A stretch of DNA of 64,000 nt from JAEUMD01 sp964559355 (GTDB taxonomy: Bacteria > Pseudomonadota > Alphaproteobacteria > Rhizobiales > Hyphomicrobiaceae). The stretch spans positions 1 to 64,000 of the forward strand of contig CAZLHQ010000001.1 in NCBI GenBank assembly GCA_964559355.1. Direction: 5' to 3'. Positions 34,176 to 43,439 of the stretch are shown piece after piece. Every line of letters starts with the position of its first letter. The stretch's first letter is position 1. The translations under genes were made by a program, and so were the position numbers. The notes below the pieces were generated by a model. That model was not told the DNA's origin. It made no database searches and saw only the letters and a program-made list of their open reading frames with translations.

Positions 34176-35810
34176 ATGAAGATGGGGATTTTCATGCGCC
34201 ACCGTTTGTTTCGCGTACTGGTGGCGATCGGGATGGGCGGGTTGGCTAGCCAATCCGCCCATGCTGCCGAGGCGACGCTGAGGTTCAAGGGCGGCGGCTT
34301 CGAGGTGACTGGCGAGGTGCGTGCGTTCGACGGCAAGAAGTATTCGATCGAATCGAAAGTGCTCGGCCTGATGACGCTGGAGGTCGAACGCTTCGATTGT
34401 GTCGCCGGTGCGTGTCCGAAGGCGCCGATAGCGGGGCCCATTGCACCTGCGGGACCTTCGTCAGCAACGCGTGCAGCACCCGCGGCTGATCTTGGCGTTG
34501 CAATCTGGCAAGGTGGCAGCGGTATCGGCACCGACTACATGCCGCAACTCGTCAAGGCCTACGCGACAAGCCGCGGACTGGCTCTTGAGCGCACCATCGG
34601 CGCCGACCAGCGCGATATCGAATTCAAACTGCGATCTGGCGATCGCGAAGTGGGCCAGTTCAACGTGCGCCGCCGTGGCGTGTCGGAAGGCTACGCCGAG
34701 TTGCCGAAGGGCGGTGTCGAGCTTGTCTGGACAAGCGCCCGCATGACCAACGAGCAAATGCAGTCGCTGGCAGCCGTCGGCGTCGGCGATCTGCGCGTTC
34801 CCGGCAGCGAGCATGTTTTCGCGCTCGATTCAATGGTGGTGCTGGTATCGCCCGACAATCCCGCAGTGTCGATTACCGAAGATTCACTTGCCAAGATCTA
34901 CTCGGGACAGATCTCGGATTGGTCGCAACTCGGATTGCCAGCCGGCAAGATCAACGTCTATGCGCCGGTCGATGGCATGGGCCTGCTCATGCATTTCGAC
35001 AATACCGTGCTGCGGCCGCGCAATCTCAAGCTGCGCCCCGACGCCATTAGGCTCGGTACCGTGATCGAGTGGTCCGATAAAGTGGCCGCCGATCCCATGG
35101 GCATCAGCTTCAATTTCATCGGCTATCTACGCAATGCGCGCGCGCTCAACCTGGAAACCTCGTGCGGTCTTGTCAGCGTGCCAACGACGTTCTCGACCAA
35201 GACCGAGGAATTCCCGATGGCGCGGCGGCTGTTCTTCTACACACGCGGGCGGCCCAAGTCGCGACTTGGACAGGAGTTGCTCGACTTTGCATTGTCGCCG
35301 GAGGGCCAGGAGGTTCTGAAGACCGCGAACTTCGTCGATCAGTCACCCGAGCTGCTCGAGTTTCGCGAGCAAGGCACGCGCATCGCCTATGCGCTCAACG
35401 TGCCGGCAGAGGATTTCGATTTCGCGTTGATGCGCGAGCTGATCGGCGAGGTGACGGAAGCGCGACGCCTGACGACGACATTGCGCTTCGAGACCGGTTC
35501 GTTCCGGCTCGACACCAAGGCCAACCAGGATATCTCGCGACTGGCGGCCTATCTCAATCAAGAGAGCCTGCGCGGCAAGCGCGTTGCGCTGCTCGGGTTT
35601 GCCGACTCGCGCGGCCCCTTTGCCGCCAACCTGAAGCTGGCGCGCTCGCGCGCAGATACGGTGAGGCGGGCGCTGCTGGCGGTACCGGGCGGAGCGGCAC
35701 TTGCCGATCGCGTTGCCGCCAAGGGATACAGCGAGCTGGCGCCCGTTGCCTGCAACGACAGCGACCTTGGGCGCGACTTCAATCGTCGTGTGGAGATTTG
35801 GATCCACTAA
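34176..35810 (+). CDS. PstS-type binding domain fused to OmpA-like domain
   Basis: 544 residues. A signal peptide (VLVAIGMGGLASQSAHA) is followed by a small beta domain, then a phosphate-binding-protein-like fold (residues 105-385: IWQGGSGIGTDYMPQLVKAYA; LAKIYSGQISDWSQLG; ALSPEGQEVLKTANFVDQ-type end). Residues 430-544 are an OmpA-like domain (TTTLRFETGSFRLD, RVALLGFADSRGPFAANLKLARSRAD, then ACNDSDLGRDFNRRVEIWI) that binds peptidoglycan. The fusion would hold a ligand-sensing domain at the cell wall. It lies 34 bases after the repeat protein with a GGAG ribosome site, so it is in the same operon. Ligand unknown; it is not a normal transporter part as no Pst permease is present. Confidence 0.82.
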   Translation: MKMGIFMRHRLFRVLVAIGMGGLASQSAHAAEATLRFKGGGFEVTGEVRAFDGKKYSIESKVLGLMTLEVERFDCVAGACPKAPIAGPIAPAGPSSATRAAPAADLGVAIWQGGSGIGTDYMPQLVKAYATSRGLALERTIGADQRDIEFKLRSGDREVGQFNVRRRGVSEGYAELPKGGVELVWTSARMTNEQMQSLAAVGVGDLRVPGSEHVFALDSMVVLVSPDNPAVSITEDSLAKIYSGQISDWSQLGLPAGKINVYAPVDGMGLLMHFDNTVLRPRNLKLRPDAIRLGTVIEWSDKVAADPMGISFNFIGYLRNARALNLETSCGLVSVPTTFSTKTEEFPMARRLFFYTRGRPKSRLGQELLDFALSPEGQEVLKTANFVDQSPELLEFREQGTRIAYALNVPAEDFDFALMRELIGEVTEARRLTTTLRFETGSFRLDTKANQDISRLAAYLNQESLRGKRVALLGFADSRGPFAANLKLARSRADTVRRALLAVPGGAALADRVAAKGYSELAPVACNDSDLGRDFNRRVEIWIH

Positions 35811-35941
35811 GCGGGTATCGCGTTAACGTGCCTTGTGCGGCGGCTGGGCGGTGCGCCGCATGAGTGACGTCTCATCTCGATAAGGTCGGCGCGGGATCGT
35901 GGAGATCCTGGCGCCACCGAGGTACAAATGGGTCAAGTCAG

Positions 35942-36949
35942 ATGATTGCCAATTTCGCCCTGCGTTTCATATTCGGCCTATCGGGTTTTCTCGCCGCGCT
36001 CGCGCATGCACAACCTGCCGCCGCACAATGGAAGCCTACCAAGCCGATCGAGTTCATCGTCATGGCTGGTGAAGGTGGCGGCGCCGACAAGGCCGTGCGC
36101 TTCATCGCCAAGGCGATGCAGGAAGCGCAGCTGGTGCCCGCTCCGTTCAGCATCGTCAACAAGGCCGGCAAGTCGGGTGGCGAAGCGCTCGCCTACCTGA
36201 AGTCTCGCCTCGGTGACGAGCACACGATCATGTTCACCTTGAACAGCTACTACACGACGCCGCTGGAGCAGCCCGATCTTGGCGTCGACATCGGCACCTT
36301 CGCGCCCATCGCCCGGCTTGCAGAGGATGTCTTCCTGCTGTGGGTGCACGCTGACCGCACCGACATCAATAACATCGACGACTTCGTCAAGGCGGCCAAG
36401 GCCAAGGGTGCGGAGTGGGTGATGGCCGGCACCGGCACCGGGGCCGAAGACAGCATGTTGACCGACTTCCTCAACGCCAGCTACGGCCTCAAGATGAGCT
36501 ACAAGTCGTTCAAGGGTGGCGGCGAGGTTGCCAAGGAGCTGGCCGAGAAACGCGCCGACTCGACGGTCAACAATCCGTCCGAGCAGGACGACTACTATCC
36601 CAAAGGCAAGACGAAGCCGATCGTCGTATTCACGCAGCAGCGGTTGGCGGCCTACCAGAAAATTCCAGCCCTGCGCGAAACCGGCATGGACTTCCAGTAT
36701 CTGATGCAGCGTTCTGTCGTCGGCGCGCCGGGCATGAGCGTGGCGGCCATCACCTACTACCAGAACCTGTTCAAGTCGTTCTTCGCCAGCAAATCCTGGC
36801 AGGACTATCGCACCAAGAACAGTTTGGCGGGCGAGTTCCTATCGGGTGAAACGCTGCGGCAATACTGGCTGAAGGAGCGCGAGAAGCATGCGCGCTGGAA
36901 AATGGCGCTGGAGATCATGCTTCCCAAGGCTGGCGTCAAGCGGAACTGA
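35942..36949 (+). CDS. TctC/Bug-family periplasmic binding protein
   Basis: 335 residues with a signal peptide (FIFGLSGFLAALAHAQPAAA). It has the tripartite tricarboxylate transporter binding-protein layout: an N-terminal KPIEFIVMAGEGGGADKAVRF loop and the NKAGKSGGEALAYL segment, and the GTGTGAEDSM loop. Such proteins bind carboxylated small molecules. No TctA/TctB membrane subunits are beside it, as is common for this family. It begins 131 bases after the preceding gene, so cotranscription with the srf-like operon is possible but not shown. Two substitutions at usual PNRPVR-type positions suggest an unusual ligand. Confidence 0.82.
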   Translation: MIANFALRFIFGLSGFLAALAHAQPAAAQWKPTKPIEFIVMAGEGGGADKAVRFIAKAMQEAQLVPAPFSIVNKAGKSGGEALAYLKSRLGDEHTIMFTLNSYYTTPLEQPDLGVDIGTFAPIARLAEDVFLLWVHADRTDINNIDDFVKAAKAKGAEWVMAGTGTGAEDSMLTDFLNASYGLKMSYKSFKGGGEVAKELAEKRADSTVNNPSEQDDYYPKGKTKPIVVFTQQRLAAYQKIPALRETGMDFQYLMQRSVVGAPGMSVAAITYYQNLFKSFFASKSWQDYRTKNSLAGEFLSGETLRQYWLKEREKHARWKMALEIMLPKAGVKRN

Positions 36950-36988
36950 GGTGTCCGCGAACGATCGGCGCTTTGGTTCACGCAAGGC

Positions 36989-38086
36989 TCACGGCGTCAG
37001 TGGCCGTGCAGCCCACGCGCTGGCTTTCGTACCGGCCAGCTCGGTGATCGAGCCGACGCTGCGGCGCGCCACCTCGGCGGCAAGGTGGTCCTTGATGCGG
37101 CCGATCAAGCCTGCGCCTTCGTAGATGAGGCCGGTATAAAGCTGCACCAGACTGGCGCCCGCCTCGATCTTGGCAAGCGCGGTCTGCGGACTGTCGATGC
37201 CGCCAATGCCCATCAATGGAATGCGGCCTCCGGTCGCCTGATACATGCGCGCCAGCATCACGGTCGAGCGGTGGAACAGCGGGCGACCCGAAAGTCCGCC
37301 GGTCTCGGTGCGACTGGAGCTTCGCAGGCCGTCGCGTGCGAGTGTGGTGTTGGAAACAGCGATGGCGTCGACCTGATGAGCCAGCAGCCGTTCGGCGATC
37401 GCCGGCAGGTCCTCGCTGGCGACATCGGGTGCGATCTTGACGAAGATCGGCCGCGCCGGCTTGCCCTGGCTCATGTGTTCCGCCCTTGCCGCCATGACTC
37501 GGCCCAACAGCTCGTCGAGTGCCGCGGGCGCCTGCAGATCGCGCAGGCCCGGTGTGTTGGGCGAAGAGATGTTGACCGTGAAATAGCTCGCAACATCGTA
37601 GAACGTGGCGATGCCTCGCACATAGTCGGCGGTACGGTCGGCCGCGTCCTTGTTGGCGCCGATGTTGACGCCGACGATGCCTTCGATGCCGTCTGTGCGC
37701 AACTGCTGCAGCCGCGACAACGCAGCGGCATGACCCTGATTGTTGAAACCGAGCCGGTTGATGACGCCGTGATCCTCGCCGAGCCGGAACACACGCGGTT
37801 TGGGATTGCCAGGTTGCGGCAGCGGCGTGACGGTGCCGATCTCGGCGAAGCCGCAGCCCATTGCGAGCACGGCATTGGGCACGCGCGCGTCTTTGTCGAA
37901 GCCGGCGGCAATGCCAACCGGATTGGCAAACCTCAAGCCCGCGATTGTGACGGCGATCGTGTCGGGGTCTGTGCGCGCGCAACGCGGGTAGACGCCCCGC
38001 TCGAGCGCTTTGATCGTCAGCTCATGAGCTTCCTCGGGCGGCAAAGCGAACAGGAGCGGGCGTGCCAAATGGAACGGATTGATCAT
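36989..38086 (-). CDS. pyrD: Dihydroorotate dehydrogenase (quinone), class 2
   Basis: 365 residues; oxidises dihydroorotate to orotate with membrane quinone in pyrimidine synthesis. The N-terminal helices (NPFHLARPLLFALPPEEAHELT) are those of the membrane-bound class 2 type. FMN and substrate segments include AAGFDKDA, GVINRLGFNNQGH, the catalytic-serine loop NISSPNTPGLR, KIAPD and MGIGGI. The ATG at 38086 overlaps the DUF952 stop by four bases (ATGA), which decides the start against a longer open frame. Confidence 0.95.
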   Translation of the reverse strand: MINPFHLARPLLFALPPEEAHELTIKALERGVYPRCARTDPDTIAVTIAGLRFANPVGIAAGFDKDARVPNAVLAMGCGFAEIGTVTPLPQPGNPKPRVFRLGEDHGVINRLGFNNQGHAAALSRLQQLRTDGIEGIVGVNIGANKDAADRTADYVRGIATFYDVASYFTVNISSPNTPGLRDLQAPAALDELLGRVMAARAEHMSQGKPARPIFVKIAPDVASEDLPAIAERLLAHQVDAIAVSNTTLARDGLRSSSRTETGGLSGRPLFHRSTVMLARMYQATGGRIPLMGIGGIDSPQTALAKIEAGASLVQLYTGLIYEGAGLIGRIKDHLAAEVARRSVGSITELAGTKASAWAARPLTP

Positions 38087-38457
38087 TCTTCTTCCTGTGA
38101 AAGCGCGCCGAAAATGTCGGGGATGCCATCGGCTCGCAAATCCAGAGGGCGCGACCAGACGGCGGACGTGGTATCGAGCGGGCCGTAGAGGTGAGGGAAC
38201 AGCTCGCCGCCGCGTGATGACTCCCACTTCAAGGATTCGCCAAGTCCGCCTGTGCTCACGGCGACCAGCAGCAAATCGGGTTTGCCGGCGAAATGTCGGC
38301 GCGCCGTCTCCGCCAGTTGCGTGTCTGTCGAGAAGTGGATGAAGCCGTCACGCAGATCATCGCTCGATCCGCGATAAATGCCCTGCGAGCACGCGGCTTG
38401 CCATGCGTCCTGCGGCAAAATCTTGTAGATCAGCTCGGCAAGCGGCGCCTTCAGCAC
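38083..38457 (-). CDS. DUF952 family protein
   Basis: 124 residues, matching DUF952 in length and in its marks: IYKILPQDAWQAA near the N-terminus, then DGFIHFSTDTQLAETARRHFAG and LLLVAVSTGGLGESLKWESSRGGELFPHLYGPL. Function is not established; the fold is related to ADP-ribosyl-binding or transferase-like proteins in my recollection. It is cotranscribed with pyrD, with a four-base overlap, an arrangement often seen in alphaproteobacteria. Confidence 0.88.
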   Translation of the reverse strand: MLKAPLAELIYKILPQDAWQAACSQGIYRGSSDDLRDGFIHFSTDTQLAETARRHFAGKPDLLLVAVSTGGLGESLKWESSRGGELFPHLYGPLDTTSAVWSRPLDLRADGIPDIFGALSQEEE

Positions 38458-38758
38458 GGGTGTACCTCGATTGCAGGTCGGTCAGTTGAATGGCTTGTTG
38501 CGAATCGTAAATAGACGTGCGTCGCGGTAAGGTGAAGAGTATATCTATCGAGAGAGGCGAAGGCGGGCGCCTTGGTCAATGCCGCTGGATTATCAACCTC
38601 CGCGGTGGGGCGGGCCAGAGCTGCAAAATTTGGGTCTACGATTGGGTGACGCAGGCGATGGCGTGTGCGCCGTTGGCACGTTTGCGGCCGGTTTCCGCGT
38701 AGATTGATCAGTTGTTGTCGAAATAAAGATCTGTTGCTCAAAAAGAAGAATCTTGCCG

Positions 38759-40549
38759 ATGTTTCAACGCCTGCCTGTCGCATCTATCGCGCTCGGAGAG
38801 TTGTTTGCTGGCGGAACGATGTTCACGGTGCCAGCGTTCCAGCGACCGTTTGAATGGGGTGCGACTGAGGCACTGCAACTGCTCGACGACGTCTCGCGCG
38901 CGGCCGGCATCGAAGCTCCCGAGTTTGCCGATCCCGACTATTTTCTCGGTTCGGTGCTGTTGTTGGCCGACGACGGCGTCGGCTTGCCCGGCACATCACC
39001 AGGGGGCACGTCACCAGCGGACATGACCCGCGTGCAATATCAGGTGATCGATGGCCAGCAGCGGCTGACGACGCTGACGATCCTGTTTGCGGCGCTGCGC
39101 GATCTAGCCCCGCCAAATTCCAAAACCGCCGAGCGCTTGGCGCGATTGATTGCTGTTGCCGAGCAGCCGGCAACGCGCGAGGGGCGTTTGATGGGGACGC
39201 ACCGGCTGACGCTGAATGGGCGCGATCGCGTCTTCTTTCAGCGCTACGTGCAAAAGCCAGGCGGAACGCTGCAGCGACTGTCGGATGATGCCGAAGAGGT
39301 CGGCATTTTCGCCAGCCAGATTCTCGAGGCGCGCGACGCACTCATGTCGGCGCTTGTGGAGTTCGACGCGGAACAGCGCGATGCCCTGGCGACTTTTCTT
39401 GTCGCCGATTGTCATATCGTCGTAACGTTGTCGCACGACATCGATCGCGCCCACCGGTTGTTCACGGTTCTCAACGAGCGTGGCAAGCCGTTGCGACGAA
39501 ACGATATTCTGAAAGTAGAGGTGTTGGGGGGGCTGGCTTCGGCCGACGGCGAATACGCCCATCGCATGTGGGAGGCCGCCGAGCGGACGCTGGGAGCGGA
39601 TTTCGATACGTTCTTCAGTCATTTGAAATCCGTGCATGGCAAGCGCGCCACCAGCGTCGTTACCGGGCTCCGCAGCTTGATCGCCGAGGTCGGGGGCCCC
39701 CGCGCGTTCATCGACGACGTGCTGACCCCTTATGTGAAGATTCACGCCCGCATCGCGGCATGCCGGCAAGCGCCGGTGCCGCACCACGATCCGCTGGCGG
39801 TTCACCTTTTTCATCTCGGACGTCTGCGCGGCGAGGACTGGGTGCCGGCTGCGATGGTTGCATTGCGCGTGCACGAGAACGACCCGGCGGCGGCGTTGTC
39901 GCTGATCCGCGGCATTGATCGCATCGGATATCTGACGCGCGTTCTGTGCCAGGGCAGCGGCCGGCGCGCGACGCGCTTCAGCCGCATCTTGCGCGCTATC
40001 AGGAGCGGTGAGGCCAAGGACGAGACTGCGCCGGTATTCGCGCTGAAGAACGAGGAAATCCGCACGTTGAAGTTCAACCTGCGCGACCTGCACCGGCGCA
40101 ATCAACCGATCTGCAAGCTGCTGCTGCTCCGTGTCAACGACGGCATCGAGGGCAACATATCGTTGCTCGATCCGGCGACACTCAGCGTCGAGCACGTGCT
40201 GCCGATGCGCCCCGCGGCTGCCAGCGGCTGGCGCATATTGTTCGTCGAGCCCGACCTACGCGAGCTGGCGACCGAGTCACTCGGCAATCTGACACTGCTG
40301 CCCGGGCGGGTGAACGACCGCATCCGCAATTTCGATTTTCCCGACAAACGGGCGCTGATGGAAACTTTCAGCGAGGAATGTCCTTCGCTGGCGATCACGC
40401 GCGATGTGATTGGTTCGCAGGCATGGGATCTGCCGACCATTCAAGCACGCGAGCAGCGGTTTCTGTCCATCCTCTCGGGCATCCTCGGAATCGATGTAGC
40501 CGATGCGGTGATGGATTTGCGCCGCAAGCCGCCGGAGGTTGCGGAGTAG
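38759..40549 (+). CDS. GmrSD-type (DUF262/DUF1524) restriction protein, single chain
   Basis: 596 residues. The N-terminal DUF262 (GmrS-like, NTP-binding) part has FTVPAFQRPFEW, the IDGQQRLTTLTIL motif near residue 96 and FTVLNERGKPLRRNDILK near 238. The C-terminal DUF1524 (GmrD-like, His-Me finger nuclease) part has SVEHVLPM near 477 and ESLGNLTLLPGRVNDRI near 508. Fused enzymes of this kind cut DNA with modified bases, such as glucosylated hydroxymethylcytosine of phages (type IV restriction). ATG 38759 is preferred over a TTG two codons earlier. It stands alone beside a decayed sulfate permease gene, a typical site for a lone defence gene. Confidence 0.9.
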   Translation: MFQRLPVASIALGELFAGGTMFTVPAFQRPFEWGATEALQLLDDVSRAAGIEAPEFADPDYFLGSVLLLADDGVGLPGTSPGGTSPADMTRVQYQVIDGQQRLTTLTILFAALRDLAPPNSKTAERLARLIAVAEQPATREGRLMGTHRLTLNGRDRVFFQRYVQKPGGTLQRLSDDAEEVGIFASQILEARDALMSALVEFDAEQRDALATFLVADCHIVVTLSHDIDRAHRLFTVLNERGKPLRRNDILKVEVLGGLASADGEYAHRMWEAAERTLGADFDTFFSHLKSVHGKRATSVVTGLRSLIAEVGGPRAFIDDVLTPYVKIHARIAACRQAPVPHHDPLAVHLFHLGRLRGEDWVPAAMVALRVHENDPAAALSLIRGIDRIGYLTRVLCQGSGRRATRFSRILRAIRSGEAKDETAPVFALKNEEIRTLKFNLRDLHRRNQPICKLLLLRVNDGIEGNISLLDPATLSVEHVLPMRPAAASGWRILFVEPDLRELATESLGNLTLLPGRVNDRIRNFDFPDKRALMETFSEECPSLAITRDVIGSQAWDLPTIQAREQRFLSILSGILGIDVADAVMDLRRKPPEVAE

Positions 40550-40732
40550 GCTTGGCGCCGTGCGGTGTCGGGTCGCGGAAGCGGCGCGTGTCCAGCTGCC
40601 CTAGCGTCTCTCTAGCGTTCGGAATGCCACCACCGGCATGATCGTTCGGCGAGAATGGTTGATGCAGGAGGTGAACGACGCCGATGTCGCTATCCCAGCC
40701 CGGACGTAATCTGCTGCCGACGTCAACTTTCA

Positions 40733-41420
40733 GAGAGCTGCTCAAGCTCGGCACCTACGTCAAGCTGGGCCCTATCCGGTCACGGTCGGGTTCACCACGG
40801 GCATCGCCGTAATCATCATGGCGAGCCAGATCAAGGATCTGCTGGGACTGAAGCTGCCCGGTAAAGAGCCCGGTCCCCTGCTCGAGAAATTGCCGGTGCT
40901 GTGGCAAAGCCTGCCTACGGCCAGCATGGCGACCATTGCCGTGGCGGGTGGGACGATTGCCTTCATTCGGGGCTTGCGCAAATGGCGCCCGCACTGGCCG
41001 GGGCTATTGATTGCCGTCATCGTGGCGGCGGTTACAGTCAAAGTGCTCGGCCTTGATGTAGAGACCATCTCGTCACGCTTCGGTGGCATCTCCGGCGCAT
41101 TCTTCTTCGGTGCGGCGGCAACGCTGGGGGCGGCGCTCGATAGAATTGCCGACGACCATAAGGCCTTCATTGTCGATTTCAGCGCCGTGCCGCTGCTCGA
41201 TTCGACGGCGGCGCGCACAATGCACGGCACCATCGCCAAGGCGGTGCGGCGCGGCGCGAAGGTTTATCTCACAGGCACCAACGCTGCGGTCCGCCGTGAG
41301 CTGTTCGTGCACAATGTGCGCCCACCCCACGTCAAGTACATGGCGCGCATGGAAGATGCGATCGAAAGCTGGACCGAGATCGGCCGGCGCGGCGCCGACG
41401 CCGAGACGGAGGTGCTATGA
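40733..41420 (+). pseudogene. Decayed SulP-family sulfate permease with STAS end
   Basis: Three kinds of damage are visible. The N-terminal 100 or so residues of a SulP permease are absent. A frameshift near 40770 splits LLKLGTYVKL from YPVTVGFTTGIAVIIMAS. An internal deletion joins a membrane segment (KVLGLDVETISSRFGGI) directly to the STAS region (GAFFFGAAATLGAALDRI...FIVDFSAVPLLDSTAARTMH), removing several helices. The piece from the ATG at 40818 stays open for 200 codons but could not form a transporter. Intact relatives move sulfate or other anions. Confidence 0.82.
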
Positions 41421-41530
41421 AAGAAGGTCTGGCGGCATGTCTTGCGCGCAGTAGAGCGGTGGCGTTCGCCATCTTTCGATCCGGGATGTGTTTGCCGGCC
41501 ATCGCACCTGACACAGTGGTCGTGCTGAGC

Positions 41531-43150
41531 TCACGCCGCCTTCACCAGTTCACCTGACAGGCCCTTGGCGATCAGCGCGCGCGTGTTGTCGACGCCGTAT
41601 AGCTCGATGAACGAGCCGAAGCGTGGACCTTGGCTCGAGCCCAGCAACACCTCGTAGATCGCCTGGAACCACTGGCGCAGGTTTTCTTTCGCATAGCCAT
41701 TGTCCTTGCCGGCTTCGAACACGAGGTTTTGCAGCGCTGCCGCATCCGCGTTCGCAGGGGCTGCGGCGAGTGCCTTGTCCAGCGCTGCAAGTGCGCCCCG
41801 TTCCAGATCGTTGGGTGCGCGAAACGTCTTGGTCGGCGCCACGAAGTCCTCGTAATAGCGGACCGCATAGCCGGCCAGATGGTCGAGCAACGGGTGCTCC
41901 TCGGCAGTCGCGCCGGGCGCCACACGGCGGATAAATCCCCACAACACGTCCTTGTCGTGCGCGTTGGATGCGGCCACCAGATTGAGCAGCAGGCCAAAGG
42001 TGATCGGCAGATCGGCAGCGGGCGGGTTGCCGGTATGGATATGCCAGACTGGATTGTCGAGCTGTTGCTTGTTCTCCTGCGCGGGATAGGCGGCGAGGAA
42101 TTGCAAATACTCGTCGACCGCGCGCGGGATGACATCGAAGTAGAGCCGCTTGGCCGCCTTCGGCTTCTGGAACATGTAAAGCGAAAGGCTTTCGGGGCTG
42201 GCATACTTCAGCCATTCCTCGATGGTGAGGCCGTTGCCCTTGGACTTGGAGATCTTCTGCCCCTTCTCGTCGAGGAACAGCTCGTAGTTGAAGCCCTCAG
42301 GCGGGGTGCCGCCCAATGCCCTGCAGATGCGCGAGGACAAGGTGACGGAATCAATCAGATCCTTGCCCGCCATCTCATAGTCGACACCGAGCGCGGTCCA
42401 GCGCATGGCCCAGTCGGCCTTCCACTGACACTTGACGCGGCCGCCGGTGACCGGCGTCTCGACATGCTCACCCGTTTGCGGATCGACATAGGTGACAGTG
42501 CCCTTGCCAGCGTCGCGCGCGATCATGGGCACCTGCAGCACGCGGCCGGTGCGCTGGCAGACAGGGAGGAACGGCGAATAGGTCGCCTGCCGCTCGGGCC
42601 CGAGCGTGGGCAGGATGATTTCCATCACCTTGTCATAGGCCGCGAGCATCCGCAGCAGCGTCTCATCCATCATGCCCGAGCGATAGCACTGGGTGGCGGA
42701 GAAGAATTCGTATTCAAATCCGAACTGGTCGAGGAAGGCGCGCAGCCGGGCGTTGTTGTGATGCGCAAAGCTTTCGTGAGTGCCGAACGGATCGGGCACG
42801 CTGGTCAACGGCTTTTCCAGGGCGGCGGCGAGCAACTCCTTGTTGGGGACGTTGTCGGGCACCTTTCGCAACCCATCCATATCGTCGGAAAAGCAGATCA
42901 GGCGTGTCTTGCGGCGACCCTCGCACAAGATGTCGAACGCGTGCCGGACCATGCTTGTGCGCGCCACCTCGCCGAACGTGCCGATGTGGGGCAAGCCCGA
43001 GGGGCCATAGCCGGTTTCGAATATGACCGTCTTGTCCTTGCCGCCCGGCATGGTGTCGAGCCGCTTCAAGAGCCGCCGTGCTTCCTCGAAGGGCCAGGCC
43101 TTGGCATCGGCGAGAAGCTCGGGTGAAAAAGTTTGCGCGGCGGTGGTCAT
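41531..43150 (-). CDS. lysK: Lysyl-tRNA synthetase, class I
   Basis: 539 residues of the archaeal-type class I enzyme, which replaces the usual class II LysS in many alphaproteobacteria. The HIGH-type motif is GLPHIGTFGE near residue 48 and the KMSKS-type motif KISKSKGNG near 298. Other family stretches are FSDDMDGLRKVPDN, KCQWKADWAMRW and FNYELFLDEKGQ. The ATG at 43150 has GAGAA upstream and gives the usual N-terminus; the open frame runs on to 43267 without a family match. Confidence 0.95.
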   Translation of the reverse strand: MTTAAQTFSPELLADAKAWPFEEARRLLKRLDTMPGGKDKTVIFETGYGPSGLPHIGTFGEVARTSMVRHAFDILCEGRRKTRLICFSDDMDGLRKVPDNVPNKELLAAALEKPLTSVPDPFGTHESFAHHNNARLRAFLDQFGFEYEFFSATQCYRSGMMDETLLRMLAAYDKVMEIILPTLGPERQATYSPFLPVCQRTGRVLQVPMIARDAGKGTVTYVDPQTGEHVETPVTGGRVKCQWKADWAMRWTALGVDYEMAGKDLIDSVTLSSRICRALGGTPPEGFNYELFLDEKGQKISKSKGNGLTIEEWLKYASPESLSLYMFQKPKAAKRLYFDVIPRAVDEYLQFLAAYPAQENKQQLDNPVWHIHTGNPPAADLPITFGLLLNLVAASNAHDKDVLWGFIRRVAPGATAEEHPLLDHLAGYAVRYYEDFVAPTKTFRAPNDLERGALAALDKALAAAPANADAAALQNLVFEAGKDNGYAKENLRQWFQAIYEVLLGSSQGPRFGSFIELYGVDNTRALIAKGLSGELVKAA

Positions 43151-43439
43151 TGCGGTTCTCTGGCGTGCTGAATGGGCGAGATGCTCGGGTCGGGTCGGTT
43201 GCGCCCGTGGATGACGGACATCGTCGGCACAAGCAGGGGCGGCGCGTGGTGGGAAGTGCCGCGGCACAAGCGGCAGGGCACCCTATTGGCGAGGCCAGTT
43301 CGCGTCAATCGCGCTGCGATACGAGCCGCTCGCGTCAGAAATCGCAACGGGTTGTCCAGTCCTGCGCGAACGGGGTTTACGCCTGCGCCGGGTTCGGGTT
43401 AGGTGCCCGGGGCCAAACACTCGCAGCAGTAGGAAAGCC

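Noticed and set aside
41630..43126. A 498-codon plus-strand frame opposite lysK
   Set aside because: Antisense to a clear class I lysyl-tRNA synthetase; no family resemblance.
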